A DNA stretch of 16,709 nucleotides from Micromonosporaceae bacterium. Its GTDB lineage: Bacteria; Actinomycetota; Actinomycetes; Mycobacteriales; Micromonosporaceae. The stretch is from contig JADGHA010000034.1 of NCBI GenBank assembly GCA_019689695.1, positions 1 to 16,709 of the forward strand. The letters run 5' to 3'. The position numbers and the translations under genes are program-made. This document shows, in pieces, positions 6,699 to 13,978 of this stretch (the stretch's first letter is position 1; each line of letters starts with the position of its first letter). The notes below the pieces were generated by a model. The model was not told where the DNA came from. It saw nothing but the letters and a program-made list of their open reading frames with translations, and ran no database searches.

Positions 6699-7957
6699 GG
6701 CGGCGGCTCACGTTGCTGGTGGCCGCCACCTCCTGTCTCACCCTGGTCGCGTTCCTGGTGCCGCTGGCGCTGTTGCTCCGGACCGTCGCGGCGGACCGGG
6801 CGACCACGCGAGCGACCGCCGACGTGCAGGCGATCGTGCCGGTCGCCGGCACCGCCGACGTCGAGTCGCTGCGGCTGACCGTGGAGCAGATCAGCGCGGA
6901 CCGTGCGGTGACCGTGTTCCTGCCGGACGGCCAGGTCCTGGGTACGCCGGCGCCGCGGACCGCCGCGGTCGAGCTGGCCGCCCGCGGCGGGCAGAGCCTG
7001 ACCGCCGAGGTGGACGGTGGCCGGGAGATCGTCATCGCCGTGCAGGGCCGGCCGGGGGGCACCGCGGTCATCCGCAGCTTCGTGCCACACAGCGAGCTGA
7101 CCGCCGGGGTGACCCGGGCATGGCTGGTGCTCGCCGCCCTCGCGGTGGCCCTCGTCGTCCTGGGCCTGCTCGTCGCCGACCGGCTGGCCCGGGCCCTGGT
7201 GCGGCCGATCACCGGGCTCTCCGCGGTCTCCCGCCGGCTGGCCGCGGCCGAGCTGACCGCCCGCGCCGAACCGGCCGGCCCGCCCGAGCTGCGCGAGGTG
7301 GCCGGCGCGCTCAACCACCTGGCCGAGCGCATCCAGGTGCTCCTGGCCGAGGAGCGGGAGCGGGTCGCCGACCTGTCCCACCGGCTGCGCACGCCGCTGA
7401 CCGCGCTGCGGCTGGCCGCGGAGTCGATCCGCGACCCGGACGACGCGGCCCGGGTCGCGTCCGGTGTGGACGGCGTGGAGCGCGCGGTCAGCGGGCTGAT
7501 CCAGCAGGCCCGATGGCGCAGCGCCCCGGCCTCGGAGGGCCGCGCCGATGCCGTTGCGGTGGTCCGCGAGCGGGTGGCGTTCTGGTCGGTACTGGCCGAG
7601 GACACCGGGCGGACGGTCACCGTCGACCTCGCCGAGGGACCGTTGCCGGTCAGGGTCTCTGCCGAGGAGCTGGCGGCCGCGGTCGACGCTCTGCTGGGCA
7701 ACGTCTTCGCCCACACACCGGACGGGACCGACTTCGCGGTACGGCTCTCGGCCGCCCCCGGTGGCGCCACTCTGACCATCTCGGACAATGGCCCGGGCAT
7801 ACCACCAGGTCTGGTCCGCCGCGGCGCGAGCGCGACCGGATCGACGGGCCTCGGCCTGGACATCGCGCGGCGGGCCGCCCAGGCCAGCGGTGGCCGGCTC
7901 GACCTGGCCAGCGGTGACCGCGGCGGCGCGGTGGTCACCCTCCATTTGGGCCGGTGA
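6695..7957 (+). CDS. Sensor histidine kinase, partner of the adjacent regulator
   Basis: A 420-aa membrane kinase. Transmembrane helices at about 6-29 and 141-162 frame an outer sensor region of roughly 110 residues with no family I can name. A HAMP-like linker follows (about 163-215). The dimerisation and phosphotransfer helix has DLSHRLRTPLTAL with H229. The catalytic domain has the N box at LLGNVFAH (N336), DNGPGIP (D364) and TGLGLDIA. It starts at an ATG whose last bases overlap the regulator stop. It should autophosphorylate on H229 and pass the phosphate to the regulator. The signal is unknown; PepSY proteins downstream of such pairs often fine-tune envelope or cation responses, which is inference here. 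Confidence 0.93.
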   Translation: MRRRLTLLVAATSCLTLVAFLVPLALLLRTVAADRATTRATADVQAIVPVAGTADVESLRLTVEQISADRAVTVFLPDGQVLGTPAPRTAAVELAARGGQSLTAEVDGGREIVIAVQGRPGGTAVIRSFVPHSELTAGVTRAWLVLAALAVALVVLGLLVADRLARALVRPITGLSAVSRRLAAAELTARAEPAGPPELREVAGALNHLAERIQVLLAEERERVADLSHRLRTPLTALRLAAESIRDPDDAARVASGVDGVERAVSGLIQQARWRSAPASEGRADAVAVVRERVAFWSVLAEDTGRTVTVDLAEGPLPVRVSAEELAAAVDALLGNVFAHTPDGTDFAVRLSAAPGGATLTISDNGPGIPPGLVRRGASATGSTGLGLDIARRAAQASGGRLDLASGDRGGAVVTLHLGR

Positions 7958-7991
7958 GCCGGGTAGGCCGGCGAGCCAGCCGCGATGCATC

Positions 7992-8008
7992 CTTAACCCG
8001 CCTTTAGT
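7992..8008 (-). promoter_or_regulatory. Half-site pair before the PepSY gene, candidate operator
   Basis: On the minus strand GTTAAG (7997-7992) and ACTAAA (8008-8003) start 11 bases apart and match the half-sites upstream of the regulator gene. The nearer one ends 18 bases before TATCCA (8027-8032), a possible -10. A regulator bound here would therefore overlap the -35 position, the usual layout for activation by PhoB-type proteins. Confidence 0.45.
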
Positions 8009-8071
8009 TCTCCGGCAGCGCGCCGCTATCCACCCTCCGGCGAGCCTTGGGATGTCCGATTTGGAAGCACT

Positions 8072-8084
8072 GGAGGTTGGAGAG
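8072..8084 (+). promoter_or_regulatory. Ribosome binding site of the PepSY gene
   Basis: GGAGG (8072-8076) and GGAGAG (8079-8084) precede the ATG at 8087. The message therefore has a real leader, unlike several neighbours. Confidence 0.6.
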
Positions 8085-8086
8085 AC

Positions 8087-8698
8087 ATGAAGCGGACAAC
8101 CCTGATGGCCGCCGCCGGCGGCGCGGTGGTGGTGCTGGCCGCGACCGGCACCGCGCTCGGCGCGGCGGTGGGCGACGCGGCCACGCCGCGCAGCGCCAGG
8201 ACCACCTCGCTGGTGGCCGATACCTCGACCCCGTCGTCCTCGCCGTCCGGGACGGTGCTCGCACGTGGGCGGATCAGCGCCGAGCAGGCCGGCCGGATCG
8301 CGCTCGCCCGGGCGGGCGGCGGCCGGATCACCGAGATCGAGGCCGAGTTCGAGCACGGCCGTCCGGTGTGGAAGGTCGAGCTGGTCAACGGCGGCACAAA
8401 GTTCGAGGTGTACGTCGACCGGGACACCGGCGCGGTGGTCAAGGCCGAGCGGGAGGCGGTCGAGGCGCGCCACGGCGGCGACGCCAGGCACGGGACAGGC
8501 AAGCACTCCGGCGGCACGGCCGGGACGGGCTCGGACGACCGTTCGGGGCACGGCTCCGGGAGCGGCGCAGCCGACCGCTCCGGTCGCGACCACCCGGAGG
8601 ATGACGCCACGGCCGACGACCACGGCGGCGACCGGTCCGGCCGCGACGGCCACGACGGCGACGACCGGTCCGGCCGGGACCACCCGGAGGACGACTAG
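8087..8698 (+). CDS. Secreted PepSY-domain protein with Asp/His-rich repeat tail
   Basis: A 203-aa exported protein. Residues 1-27 form a signal peptide or anchor (basic MKRT, then a hydrophobic Ala/Val/Leu run). A Ser/Thr/Pro linker leads to a PepSY domain at about 62-123 (ISAEQAGRIALARAGG, EFEHGRPVWKVEL, TKFEVYVDRDTGAVVK). The last 80 residues are low complexity, rich in Asp, His, Gly, Arg and Ser, with DRSG at 151, 163, 182 and 193 and the 11-mer DRSGRDHPEDD repeated at 163-173 and 193-203, the latter ending the protein. PepSY domains are linked to peptidase inhibition or sensing in the envelope. The acidic and His-rich tail could bind cations (inference). It follows the two-component pair and shares half-sites with it, so it is a likely target. 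Confidence 0.88.
   Translation: MKRTTLMAAAGGAVVVLAATGTALGAAVGDAATPRSARTTSLVADTSTPSSSPSGTVLARGRISAEQAGRIALARAGGGRITEIEAEFEHGRPVWKVELVNGGTKFEVYVDRDTGAVVKAEREAVEARHGGDARHGTGKHSGGTAGTGSDDRSGHGSGSGAADRSGRDHPEDDATADDHGGDRSGRDGHDGDDRSGRDHPEDD
8573..8695 (+). repeat. Coding repeat in the PepSY tail
   Basis: Two 33-base units (8573-8605 and 8663-8695) encode the same 11 residues, DRSGRDHPEDD, with several silent differences. Shorter DRSG units lie before and between them. The silent changes suggest the peptide rather than the DNA is conserved, or that the duplication is not recent. Confidence 0.7.
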
Positions 8699-8724
8699 GC
8701 TACCTGCCAGTAACCCCGGCCGCT

Positions 8725-8730
8725 TAAGCT
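8725..8730 (+). promoter_or_regulatory. -10 box for a leaderless hydrolase transcript
   Basis: TAAGCT is followed by exactly six bases and the GTG at 8737. No Shine-Dalgarno motif is present, so initiation on a leaderless message is the simplest reading. Confidence 0.5.
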
Positions 8731-8736
8731 GGCCGT

Positions 8737-9591
8737 GTGAATGACCTTGAGTACGCGCAGGAGTGGGTCGACCGCGGCACGGACCGCCTCGGGCTGCACG
8801 TCTACCCCGATCCCGGCGAAGGCCCGTTCGTCGTGGTCTTTCCGGCGATGGGGGTGCCGGCCCGGTACTACCGGCCGTTCGCGGCCGACCTGCTCCGCGT
8901 CGGGCTCGCGGTCGCCGTCACCGACCTGCGCGGCACCGGCAGCAGCACGCCCCGGCCGAGCCGCTCCTCCCGGTACGGCTACGCCGAGCTCGTCGCCGAT
9001 GTCGGCGCCGTTCTCGACACGCTCAAACCCCACACCGATGGCCGCCCGGTCCTGTTGCTCGGGCACTCGCTGGGCGGCCAGGCCTGCGCCATCCACCTCG
9101 CGCTGTCCGGTCCGGACTCCGGCGTGGCCGGCCTGGTGCTGGTCGCGGTGGGGCTGCCGTACTGGCGGGACTACCCCGCGGGCGCCCGCACGGTGCTGCC
9201 GATGACGCAGGGCATCAACGCCGTCTCGGCCGTGCTCGGCGTGTGGCCCGGCTGGCGCTTCGGCGGCCGGCAGGCGCGCGGCGTCATCCGTGACTGGGCC
9301 TACACCGCCCGCACCGGCCGGTACCCGGCCCTCGACGGGGTCGATGTCGAGGCGGCACTGGCAACCGTACGCACACCGGTGCTGGCGGTGACCGTCGAGC
9401 ACGACCAGTACACGCCCGCGTCCACTATGGACCGGCTCTGCGCGAAGCTGCGCGCGGCGCCCATCGAGCGCGAGGACTACACCGCGGCGCAGGCCGGCGG
9501 CCCGCTCGACCACTTCCGCTGGGTACGCGCGGCGGGGCCGCTCGCCAGCCGCATCGCCACCTTCGCCGCGGCCTGCCGGCCCTCCCGTTGA
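8737..9591 (+). CDS. Alpha/beta-hydrolase fold protein
   Basis: A 284-aa cytoplasmic hydrolase; no signal peptide is seen. The nucleophile elbow is GHSLGG with S111. Likely triad partners are D223 in VEHDQYTP and H259 in PLDHFRW. A region around 140-195 (YWRDYPAGARTVLP, WPGWRFGGRQ) forms the lid or cap typical of the fold, and the N-terminal FVVVFPAMGV...DLRGTGSS supplies the oxyanion-side strands. The substrate cannot be told; the family includes esterases, lipases and acyl hydrolases. It stands alone between the PepSY gene and the convergent qcr operon. Its stop codon lies inside the first copy of the GTTGATCAT repeat. Start supported by a leaderless-type -10 box. Confidence 0.85.
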   Translation: MNDLEYAQEWVDRGTDRLGLHVYPDPGEGPFVVVFPAMGVPARYYRPFAADLLRVGLAVAVTDLRGTGSSTPRPSRSSRYGYAELVADVGAVLDTLKPHTDGRPVLLLGHSLGGQACAIHLALSGPDSGVAGLVLVAVGLPYWRDYPAGARTVLPMTQGINAVSAVLGVWPGWRFGGRQARGVIRDWAYTARTGRYPALDGVDVEAALATVRTPVLAVTVEHDQYTPASTMDRLCAKLRAAPIEREDYTAAQAGGPLDHFRWVRAAGPLASRIATFAAACRPSR

Positions 9592-9595
9592 TCAT
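9584..9595 (+). repeat. Repeat unit CCCGTTGATCAT containing a stop codon
   Basis: This 12-mer recurs as the left arm of the nearby hairpin at 9610-9621, and its reverse complement is in the right arm. Its TGA (9589-9591) terminates the hydrolase gene. Confidence 0.7.
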
Positions 9596-9609
9596 ACGGC
9601 CCGCCGGCC

Positions 9610-9675
9610 CCCGTTGATCATGAGGTGACTGGCGGCAACCCGAGATGGCGCGCCGCCAGCCTCATGATCAACGGG
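9610..9675. terminator. Long hairpin between convergent genes, probable bidirectional terminator
   Basis: CCCGTTGATCATGAGG (9610-9625) pairs perfectly with CCTCATGATCAACGGG (9660-9675), and CTGGCGGC (9629-9636) with GCCGCCAG (9652-9659). The result is 24 paired bases, a 3-base bulge (TGA, 9626-9628) and a 15-base loop. It sits between the hydrolase stop (9591) and the qcrB stop (9684), where transcripts from both sides meet. There is no T tract, as is common in GC-rich actinobacteria. Together with the extra repeat copy at 9584 it could instead be a dispersed intergenic repeat or a miniature element. Confidence 0.65.
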
Positions 9676-9683
9676 AGCGGGCG

Positions 9684-11288
9684 TCAGCGGCGAGCCTCGA
9701 CCTCCCGGCGCTCGGACTCGGCCGGCAGCTGCGGCGCCGGGGAGACCGGGGCCTGCGGCGGCTTCTCGATCGGGAAGAAGAAGCCCTTGATCGCCGGCCC
9801 GAGCGCGCCCACCCGGTTCATCTTCTTCGGCACTGCCCAGCCGGTGTACTCCAGCTGGCCGTGGCCGTGCTCGTCAACCGGGCCGAGCGGCTGGTGCACC
9901 TCGATGAACCGGCCGTCCGGCAGCCGCCGGATCACGCCCGTCTCGATGCCGTGCGCCAGCACCTCCCGGTCATGCTGCTGCAGGCCGAGGCAGATGCGGT
10001 GCGCCACGTAGTACGCCAGCGGAGGCACCACGATCAGCCCGATCCGGCCAGCCCAGGTGGTCGCGTTGAGGCTGATGTGGAACTTGTCGGCGATCACGTC
10101 GTTGCCGCCGGAGAGGGTCAGCACCACGTAGAAGCTGACCGCCATCGCGCCCAGCCCGGTCCGGGTGGGCACGTCGCGGGGCCGCTGCAGCAGGTGGTGC
10201 GAGGCCCTGTCCTTGGTGAACCGGGCCTCCAGGAACGGGTAGAGCATCGGCAGCACGGTGAGGATGCCCGGCAGAACCACCGCCGGCCAGAAGATCGCCG
10301 GCACGGTGTGGTCGGCCACCCGGATCTCCCAGTTCGGGAACAACCGGGTCGAGCCCTCCAGGAAGAGCACGTACCAGTCCGGCTGGCTCGCCGAGGAGAC
10401 CGCCGCCGCCTTGTACGGCCCGAACAGCCAGATCGGGTTGATCTGGAACAGCCCGCCCATGATCGCGACGACCGCGAACACGATCATGAAGAAGCCGGCC
10501 ATCTTCGTCGCGTACCGCGGGTAGGCGCGCTCGCCCACCACGTTGTCGTTGGTCCGCCCCGGTCCGGGCCACTGGGTGTGCTTCTGCAGCACCATCAGGG
10601 CCAGGTGCACGCTGATCAGCGCGACCAGGAGGGCCGGCACGAGCAGCACGTGCACGATGTACAGCCGCGGGATGATCTCCGTGCCGGGGAACTCGCCGCC
10701 GAAGATCGCGGTGGTCAGCCAGGAGCCGACCACCGGGATGGACAGCATGATCGCGCTGGCGATGCGCAGGCCGGTGCCGGACAGCCCGTCGTCCGGCAGC
10801 GAGTAGCCGCAGAAGCCCTCGAGGAAGCCCACCCAGAACAGCAGCAGGCCGACGATCCAGTTCAGCTCGCGCGGCTTGCGGAACGCGCCGGTGAAGAAGA
10901 CCCGCAGCATGTGCACGATGATCGCGGCCATGAACAGCAGCGCGGCCCAGTGGTGCATCTGCCGGATGACCAGGCCGCCGCGCACGTCGAACGAGATGTT
11001 CAGGCTGGTCTCGTAGGCCCGCGACATCGAGACCCCGCGCAGCGGGGTGTAGGAGCCGTTGTACCGCACCTCCTCCATCGACGGGTCGAAGAAGAAGGTG
11101 AGGAAGGTGCCGGTCAGCAGCAGGATGATGAACGCCCACAGCGCCAGCTCGCCGAGCAGGAACGACCAGTGGTCGGGGAAGACCTTGTTCAGGATCTTCC
11201 GCAGCGGGCTGGCCGAGTGCAGCCGGTCGTCCAGGGCCCCCAGCGACTCCGCCGGCAGCGCGCGCAGCTCAGGTGTACGACGTTTCAT
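9684..11288 (-). CDS. qcrB: Cytochrome bc1 complex cytochrome b subunit
   Basis: A 534-aa membrane subunit that oxidises menaquinol and moves electrons to the Rieske protein and across the membrane. Two heme b sites are visible: H112 with H126 (MHHWAALLFMAAIIVHMLR) and H213 with H228 (IVHVLLVPALLVALISVHLA). The quinol-site motif is PDWY (303-306), the counterpart of PEWY. Membrane helices run through about 45-435, and a long hydrophilic C-terminal tail (about 436-534) is typical of actinobacterial QcrB. It is last in the ctaE-qcrC-qcrA-qcrB operon; its ATG overlaps the qcrA stop by four bases (ATGA). In this phylum the complex forms a supercomplex with the aa3 oxidase. Confidence 0.97.
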   Translation of the reverse strand: MKRRTPELRALPAESLGALDDRLHSASPLRKILNKVFPDHWSFLLGELALWAFIILLLTGTFLTFFFDPSMEEVRYNGSYTPLRGVSMSRAYETSLNISFDVRGGLVIRQMHHWAALLFMAAIIVHMLRVFFTGAFRKPRELNWIVGLLLFWVGFLEGFCGYSLPDDGLSGTGLRIASAIMLSIPVVGSWLTTAIFGGEFPGTEIIPRLYIVHVLLVPALLVALISVHLALMVLQKHTQWPGPGRTNDNVVGERAYPRYATKMAGFFMIVFAVVAIMGGLFQINPIWLFGPYKAAAVSSASQPDWYVLFLEGSTRLFPNWEIRVADHTVPAIFWPAVVLPGILTVLPMLYPFLEARFTKDRASHHLLQRPRDVPTRTGLGAMAVSFYVVLTLSGGNDVIADKFHISLNATTWAGRIGLIVVPPLAYYVAHRICLGLQQHDREVLAHGIETGVIRRLPDGRFIEVHQPLGPVDEHGHGQLEYTGWAVPKKMNRVGALGPAIKGFFFPIEKPPQAPVSPAPQLPAESERREVEARR

Positions 11289-12421
11289 GGCCTCTCCCAG
11301 AAGCCCGGGCCGACCGGCACCTTGAAGTCGCTCTTGGCGATGAAGAAGCCTTCGGCGTCGACGTCCAGCGGCAGCGCCGGCAGCCGCCGGGTGGCCGGCC
11401 CGAAGATCGGCCGGGCGTTGTCAGTGATCTGGAACTGGGACTGGTGGCACGGGCAGAGCAACCGGTTGGTCTGCTGCTCGTACAGGCTCGCCGGGCAGCC
11501 GGCGTGGGTGCAGATCTTCGAGTAGGCGACGTAGTCGCCCCACATCACCCCTTCGTTGATCGGCACGTGGGCCAGGTTGCGGCGCAGCGTCTCCGCGTCC
11601 GAGGTGCGCAGATGGATCAGCAGCGTCGGGGAGTCGGCGAACTTGTTGGTCGCACCGTCCGGGATGCCGGGGAAAACGGTGATCTGGCCGCCGACGCTCA
11701 CGTCGCTGGGCCGGATCGGGGTGCCGTCCTCGTGCACCAGCCGCACCGGCTTGCCGTTGTTGTATGCCGGGTCGAACCCGGTGTGCATCAGTACGTCGCC
11801 CAGGCCCTCGGGCTGGCCCGCCATCTTGTGCGGGTTCTTGATCAGGCCCCCGATCAGCGGCACGGTGGCGACCACGCCGATGCCGAGCAGGCTGGTCGCC
11901 AGCGCGCCCTTGATCAGCGGCCGGCGCTGGATCGCCGTCTCGTCCGCGATGCTGGCCAGCAGCGCCCCGGTGAGCTTGCGGTCGGCCGGCGGGGACCCGC
12001 CGACGTGCCGGTGCTCGACCGCCACCTCCATCGGCAGCAGCTTCTTCGCGTAGGCGATGATGCCGAAACCGATCGGCGCGAGGGACAGGCCCAGGGTGAG
12101 GCCGAGCAGCGGGGTGTAGAGCTTGCTCAGGTTCGACCCCGGGTCGTACCGCCACGGCCACCAGATGTAGATCGCGAAGAAGGCGGCCGCGCTGAGGAAG
12201 GCGAGCAGGAACAGCAGCGCGATCGAGCGCTCGGCCCGCCGCTCCGCCCGGGTGCCGGGCGCCGGGAACCGCGGCTCGTACTGGACAATGTCCACCCCGT
12301 CCCGGCGGGCACCCTCCTTCACCAGGTCGAACCGAGTCAGCCGGGGATCGTCGATGTCGACCTCGGGCCGATCGACCTGCTCGCGCAGCACCGGCCCGGG
12401 CGGACGAGTTCCTGTACTCAT
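11285..12421 (-). CDS. qcrA: Cytochrome bc1 complex Rieske iron-sulfur subunit
   Basis: A 378-aa subunit carrying the [2Fe-2S] cluster that takes electrons from menaquinol and passes them to QcrC. The two cluster motifs are CTHAGC (C304, H306, C309) and CPCHQ (C323, C325, H326); C304, H306, C323 and H326 bind the cluster, and C309 with C325 form the usual disulfide. Three hydrophobic segments at about 66-88, 102-124 and 172-193 match the three-helix N-terminus of actinobacterial QcrA; most bacteria have one. The start overlaps the qcrC stop, and the stop overlaps the qcrB start, both as ATGA, so the three genes are translationally coupled. Confidence 0.97.
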   Translation of the reverse strand: MSTGTRPPGPVLREQVDRPEVDIDDPRLTRFDLVKEGARRDGVDIVQYEPRFPAPGTRAERRAERSIALLFLLAFLSAAAFFAIYIWWPWRYDPGSNLSKLYTPLLGLTLGLSLAPIGFGIIAYAKKLLPMEVAVEHRHVGGSPPADRKLTGALLASIADETAIQRRPLIKGALATSLLGIGVVATVPLIGGLIKNPHKMAGQPEGLGDVLMHTGFDPAYNNGKPVRLVHEDGTPIRPSDVSVGGQITVFPGIPDGATNKFADSPTLLIHLRTSDAETLRRNLAHVPINEGVMWGDYVAYSKICTHAGCPASLYEQQTNRLLCPCHQSQFQITDNARPIFGPATRRLPALPLDVDAEGFFIAKSDFKVPVGPGFWERP

Positions 12422-13257
12422 GACTTCCCTGCAATCCACAGTGCCGTGAACACCAGCGCCACCATCCCGACGAGGAAGATGGCCAACCCTTCGCTGACCG
12501 GACCCACCCGGCCGATGTTCCAGCCGCCCGGATCCTTGTCGTGCTTGAGGTTCTCGAGGTACGCGATGATCTCCCGCTTCTGGTCCGGGGTGAGCTGGTT
12601 GTCCCCGAAGACCGGCATGTTCTGCGGGCCGGTGAGCATCGCGGCGTAGATCTGCCGCTGGCTGATCCCGGAGATGCTCGGCGCGAACTTGCCCGAGGAG
12701 AGCGCGCCGCCGCGGCCCGCGTTGCCATGGCACGAGGCGCAGTTGATGCGGAACAGCTCGCCACCCTGGGCTATCGCGTCCTCCCCGGTGGCCGCCAGGT
12801 CGTTGCCCTCCGGCAGCTGCGGGCCGCCGCCCAGTTCCTGGATGTACTGGCCGATCTTGCGCGCCTGCTCGTCGGAGAGCTGTGGCGGCTTCTCCTCGAT
12901 CTGCGCCTCCTGCCGGGTCGCCGGCATCCGTCCGGTGGTCACCTGGAACTCCACCGCGGCGGAGCCGACCCCGATCAGGCTCGGCCCGCGGTTGGTGACC
13001 CCCTGCGCGTTCGGGCCGTGGCAGCTGGCGCAGTTCACCGCGTACAACGCCTGGCCGTCCTGCGCGTCCTGGGACAGCGGCTGCGCCGAGGAGACGCCGG
13101 GCGCGAACACGGTGTAGACGCCGCCGGCCAGGGCGAGCGCGGCGACCAGCCGGAACGCCCTGCCGAGGCGGCGGCGACCCCGGCTGCGCGGCTGACCGCC
13201 GCGCCATGGCCGCAGTGACCGCCAGCCGGTGCGGCGGGCGTGGTGCTCAGATGTCAT
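12418..13257 (-). CDS. qcrC: Diheme cytochrome c subunit of the bc1 complex
   Basis: A 279-aa membrane-bound protein with two heme c sites, CASCH at 76-80 and CASCH at 173-177. Likely distal ligands are M111 (GRMPA) and M214 (QNMPVF). A basic N-terminus and hydrophobic helix (about 35-52) direct export, and a C-terminal helix (about 254-275) anchors it. Two fused c domains let it hand electrons straight to the oxidase, replacing a soluble cytochrome c; this is established for Actinobacteria. ATG 13257 was chosen because it has GAGGTT (13264-13269) at a suitable distance and begins just before the export signal. The reading frame is open further upstream but overlaps ctaE. Confidence 0.96.
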   Translation of the reverse strand: MTSEHHARRTGWRSLRPWRGGQPRSRGRRRLGRAFRLVAALALAGGVYTVFAPGVSSAQPLSQDAQDGQALYAVNCASCHGPNAQGVTNRGPSLIGVGSAAVEFQVTTGRMPATRQEAQIEEKPPQLSDEQARKIGQYIQELGGGPQLPEGNDLAATGEDAIAQGGELFRINCASCHGNAGRGGALSSGKFAPSISGISQRQIYAAMLTGPQNMPVFGDNQLTPDQKREIIAYLENLKHDKDPGGWNIGRVGPVSEGLAIFLVGMVALVFTALWIAGKS

Positions 13258-13263
13258 CAGGTC

Positions 13264-13269
13264 AACCTC
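13264..13269 (-). promoter_or_regulatory. Ribosome binding site of qcrC
   Basis: GAGGTT on the minus strand lies six bases before the ATG at 13257. It decides that start among several possible in the long open frame. Confidence 0.55.
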
Positions 13270-13304
13270 ATGAAGTACGACGGGGTACCGGCCGCAAATG
13301 TGAC

Positions 13305-13904
13305 TCAGCGCAGGAGGTAGATCATGGCGAACAGCCCGATCCAGACCACGTCGACGAAGTGCCAGTAGTACGAGACCACGATCGCCGAGGTGGCCTGGGC
13401 CGGCGTGAACCGGCCCATGGTGGTGCGGGCCATGTAGATGATGAAGGCGATCAGGCCGCCGGTCACGTGCAACCCGTGGAAGCCGGTGGTCAGATAGAAC
13501 ATCGACCCGTACCCGTCGGCGTTGATCTTGATGCCTTCGTGCACCAGGTGCCGGTACTCGTTGCCCTGGCCGAGCACGAAGACCAGACCCATCACGAAGG
13601 TGATCGCAAACCACCGGCGCAGCGCGTGCACGTCGCCCTTCTCGGCGGCGAACACACCCATCTGGCAGGTGACCGAGGAGAGCACAAGGATCACCGTGAA
13701 CGGCGTCGCGTACGCGATGTTCAGGTGCGGCGTGTGCTTCTCCCAGAGGCTGTAGTCCGCCGCCCGGATGGAGAAGTACATCGCGAACAGCGCCGCGAAG
13801 AACATCAGCTCGCTGGAGAGCCACACGATGGTCCCCACGCTGACCATGTTGGGCCTGGTCAGCGAGTGGATCCCCGACTTGGAAATGGCTGGGGCCGCAG
13901 TCAC
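13305..13904 (-). CDS. ctaE: Cytochrome c oxidase subunit III
   Basis: A 199-aa membrane protein with five predicted helices (about 22-46, 64-87, 97-113, 135-158, 173-197), the short actinobacterial form of subunit III of the aa3 oxidase. Family marks are WLSSELMFFAALFAMYF, FYLTTGFHGLHVTGG (137-150) and SYYWHFVDVVW (178-188). It heads the operon with qcrC, qcrA and qcrB, 47 bases before qcrC. The catalytic subunit genes are not in the window. The GTG start has a near-consensus -10 box six bases upstream. An ATG at 13912 opens only a three-codon frame whose TGA overlaps the GTG, so it cannot be the start. Confidence 0.96.
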   Translation of the reverse strand: MTAAPAISKSGIHSLTRPNMVSVGTIVWLSSELMFFAALFAMYFSIRAADYSLWEKHTPHLNIAYATPFTVILVLSSVTCQMGVFAAEKGDVHALRRWFAITFVMGLVFVLGQGNEYRHLVHEGIKINADGYGSMFYLTTGFHGLHVTGGLIAFIIYMARTTMGRFTPAQATSAIVVSYYWHFVDVVWIGLFAMIYLLR

Positions 13905-13910
13905 GCGGTC

Positions 13911-13916
13911 ATTATT
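13911..13916 (-). promoter_or_regulatory. -10 box of the ctaE-qcrCAB operon
   Basis: AATAAT on the minus strand matches TATAAT at five of six positions and lies six bases before the ctaE GTG. In DNA this GC-rich it stands out. It suggests a leaderless operon transcript, back to back with the promoter of the CtaG-like gene. Confidence 0.55.
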
Positions 13917-13966
13917 GCCCGAGCCGAGATTGGCCCTGCGCCCGGGGGACCCACTACGGCGTGTCG

Positions 13967-13972
13967 TAACCT
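13967..13972 (+). promoter_or_regulatory. -10 box for the CtaG-like gene
   Basis: TAACCT is followed by six bases and the GTG at 13979. The GGAGG between them (13974-13978) directly abuts the start codon and is too close to serve as a normal ribosome site for it. Confidence 0.45.
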
Positions 13973-13978
13973 CGGAGG

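Noticed and set aside
6326..8683. 785-aa minus-strand open frame opposite the two-component and PepSY genes
   Set aside because: It has no recognisable domain and crosses three well-supported genes on the other strand; GC-driven.
9645..11525. 626-aa plus-strand open frame opposite qcrB
   Set aside because: His/Arg/Gln/Val-rich shadow of the qcrB gene, whose heme ligands and helices are clear.
11273..13218. Plus-strand open frames opposite qcrA and qcrC
   Set aside because: Same shadow pattern; the Rieske and CxxCH motifs are on the minus strand.
13258..13824. Upstream extension of qcrC into ctaE
   Set aside because: The open frame overlaps most of ctaE; a ribosome site and the export signal place the start at 13257.
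13902..13912. Three-codon frame (ATG ACC GCG TGA) overlapping the ctaE start as a regulatory mini-frame
   Set aside because: Its ATG overlaps the likely -10 box, so it is probably not transcribed; it would matter only if transcription starts further upstream.
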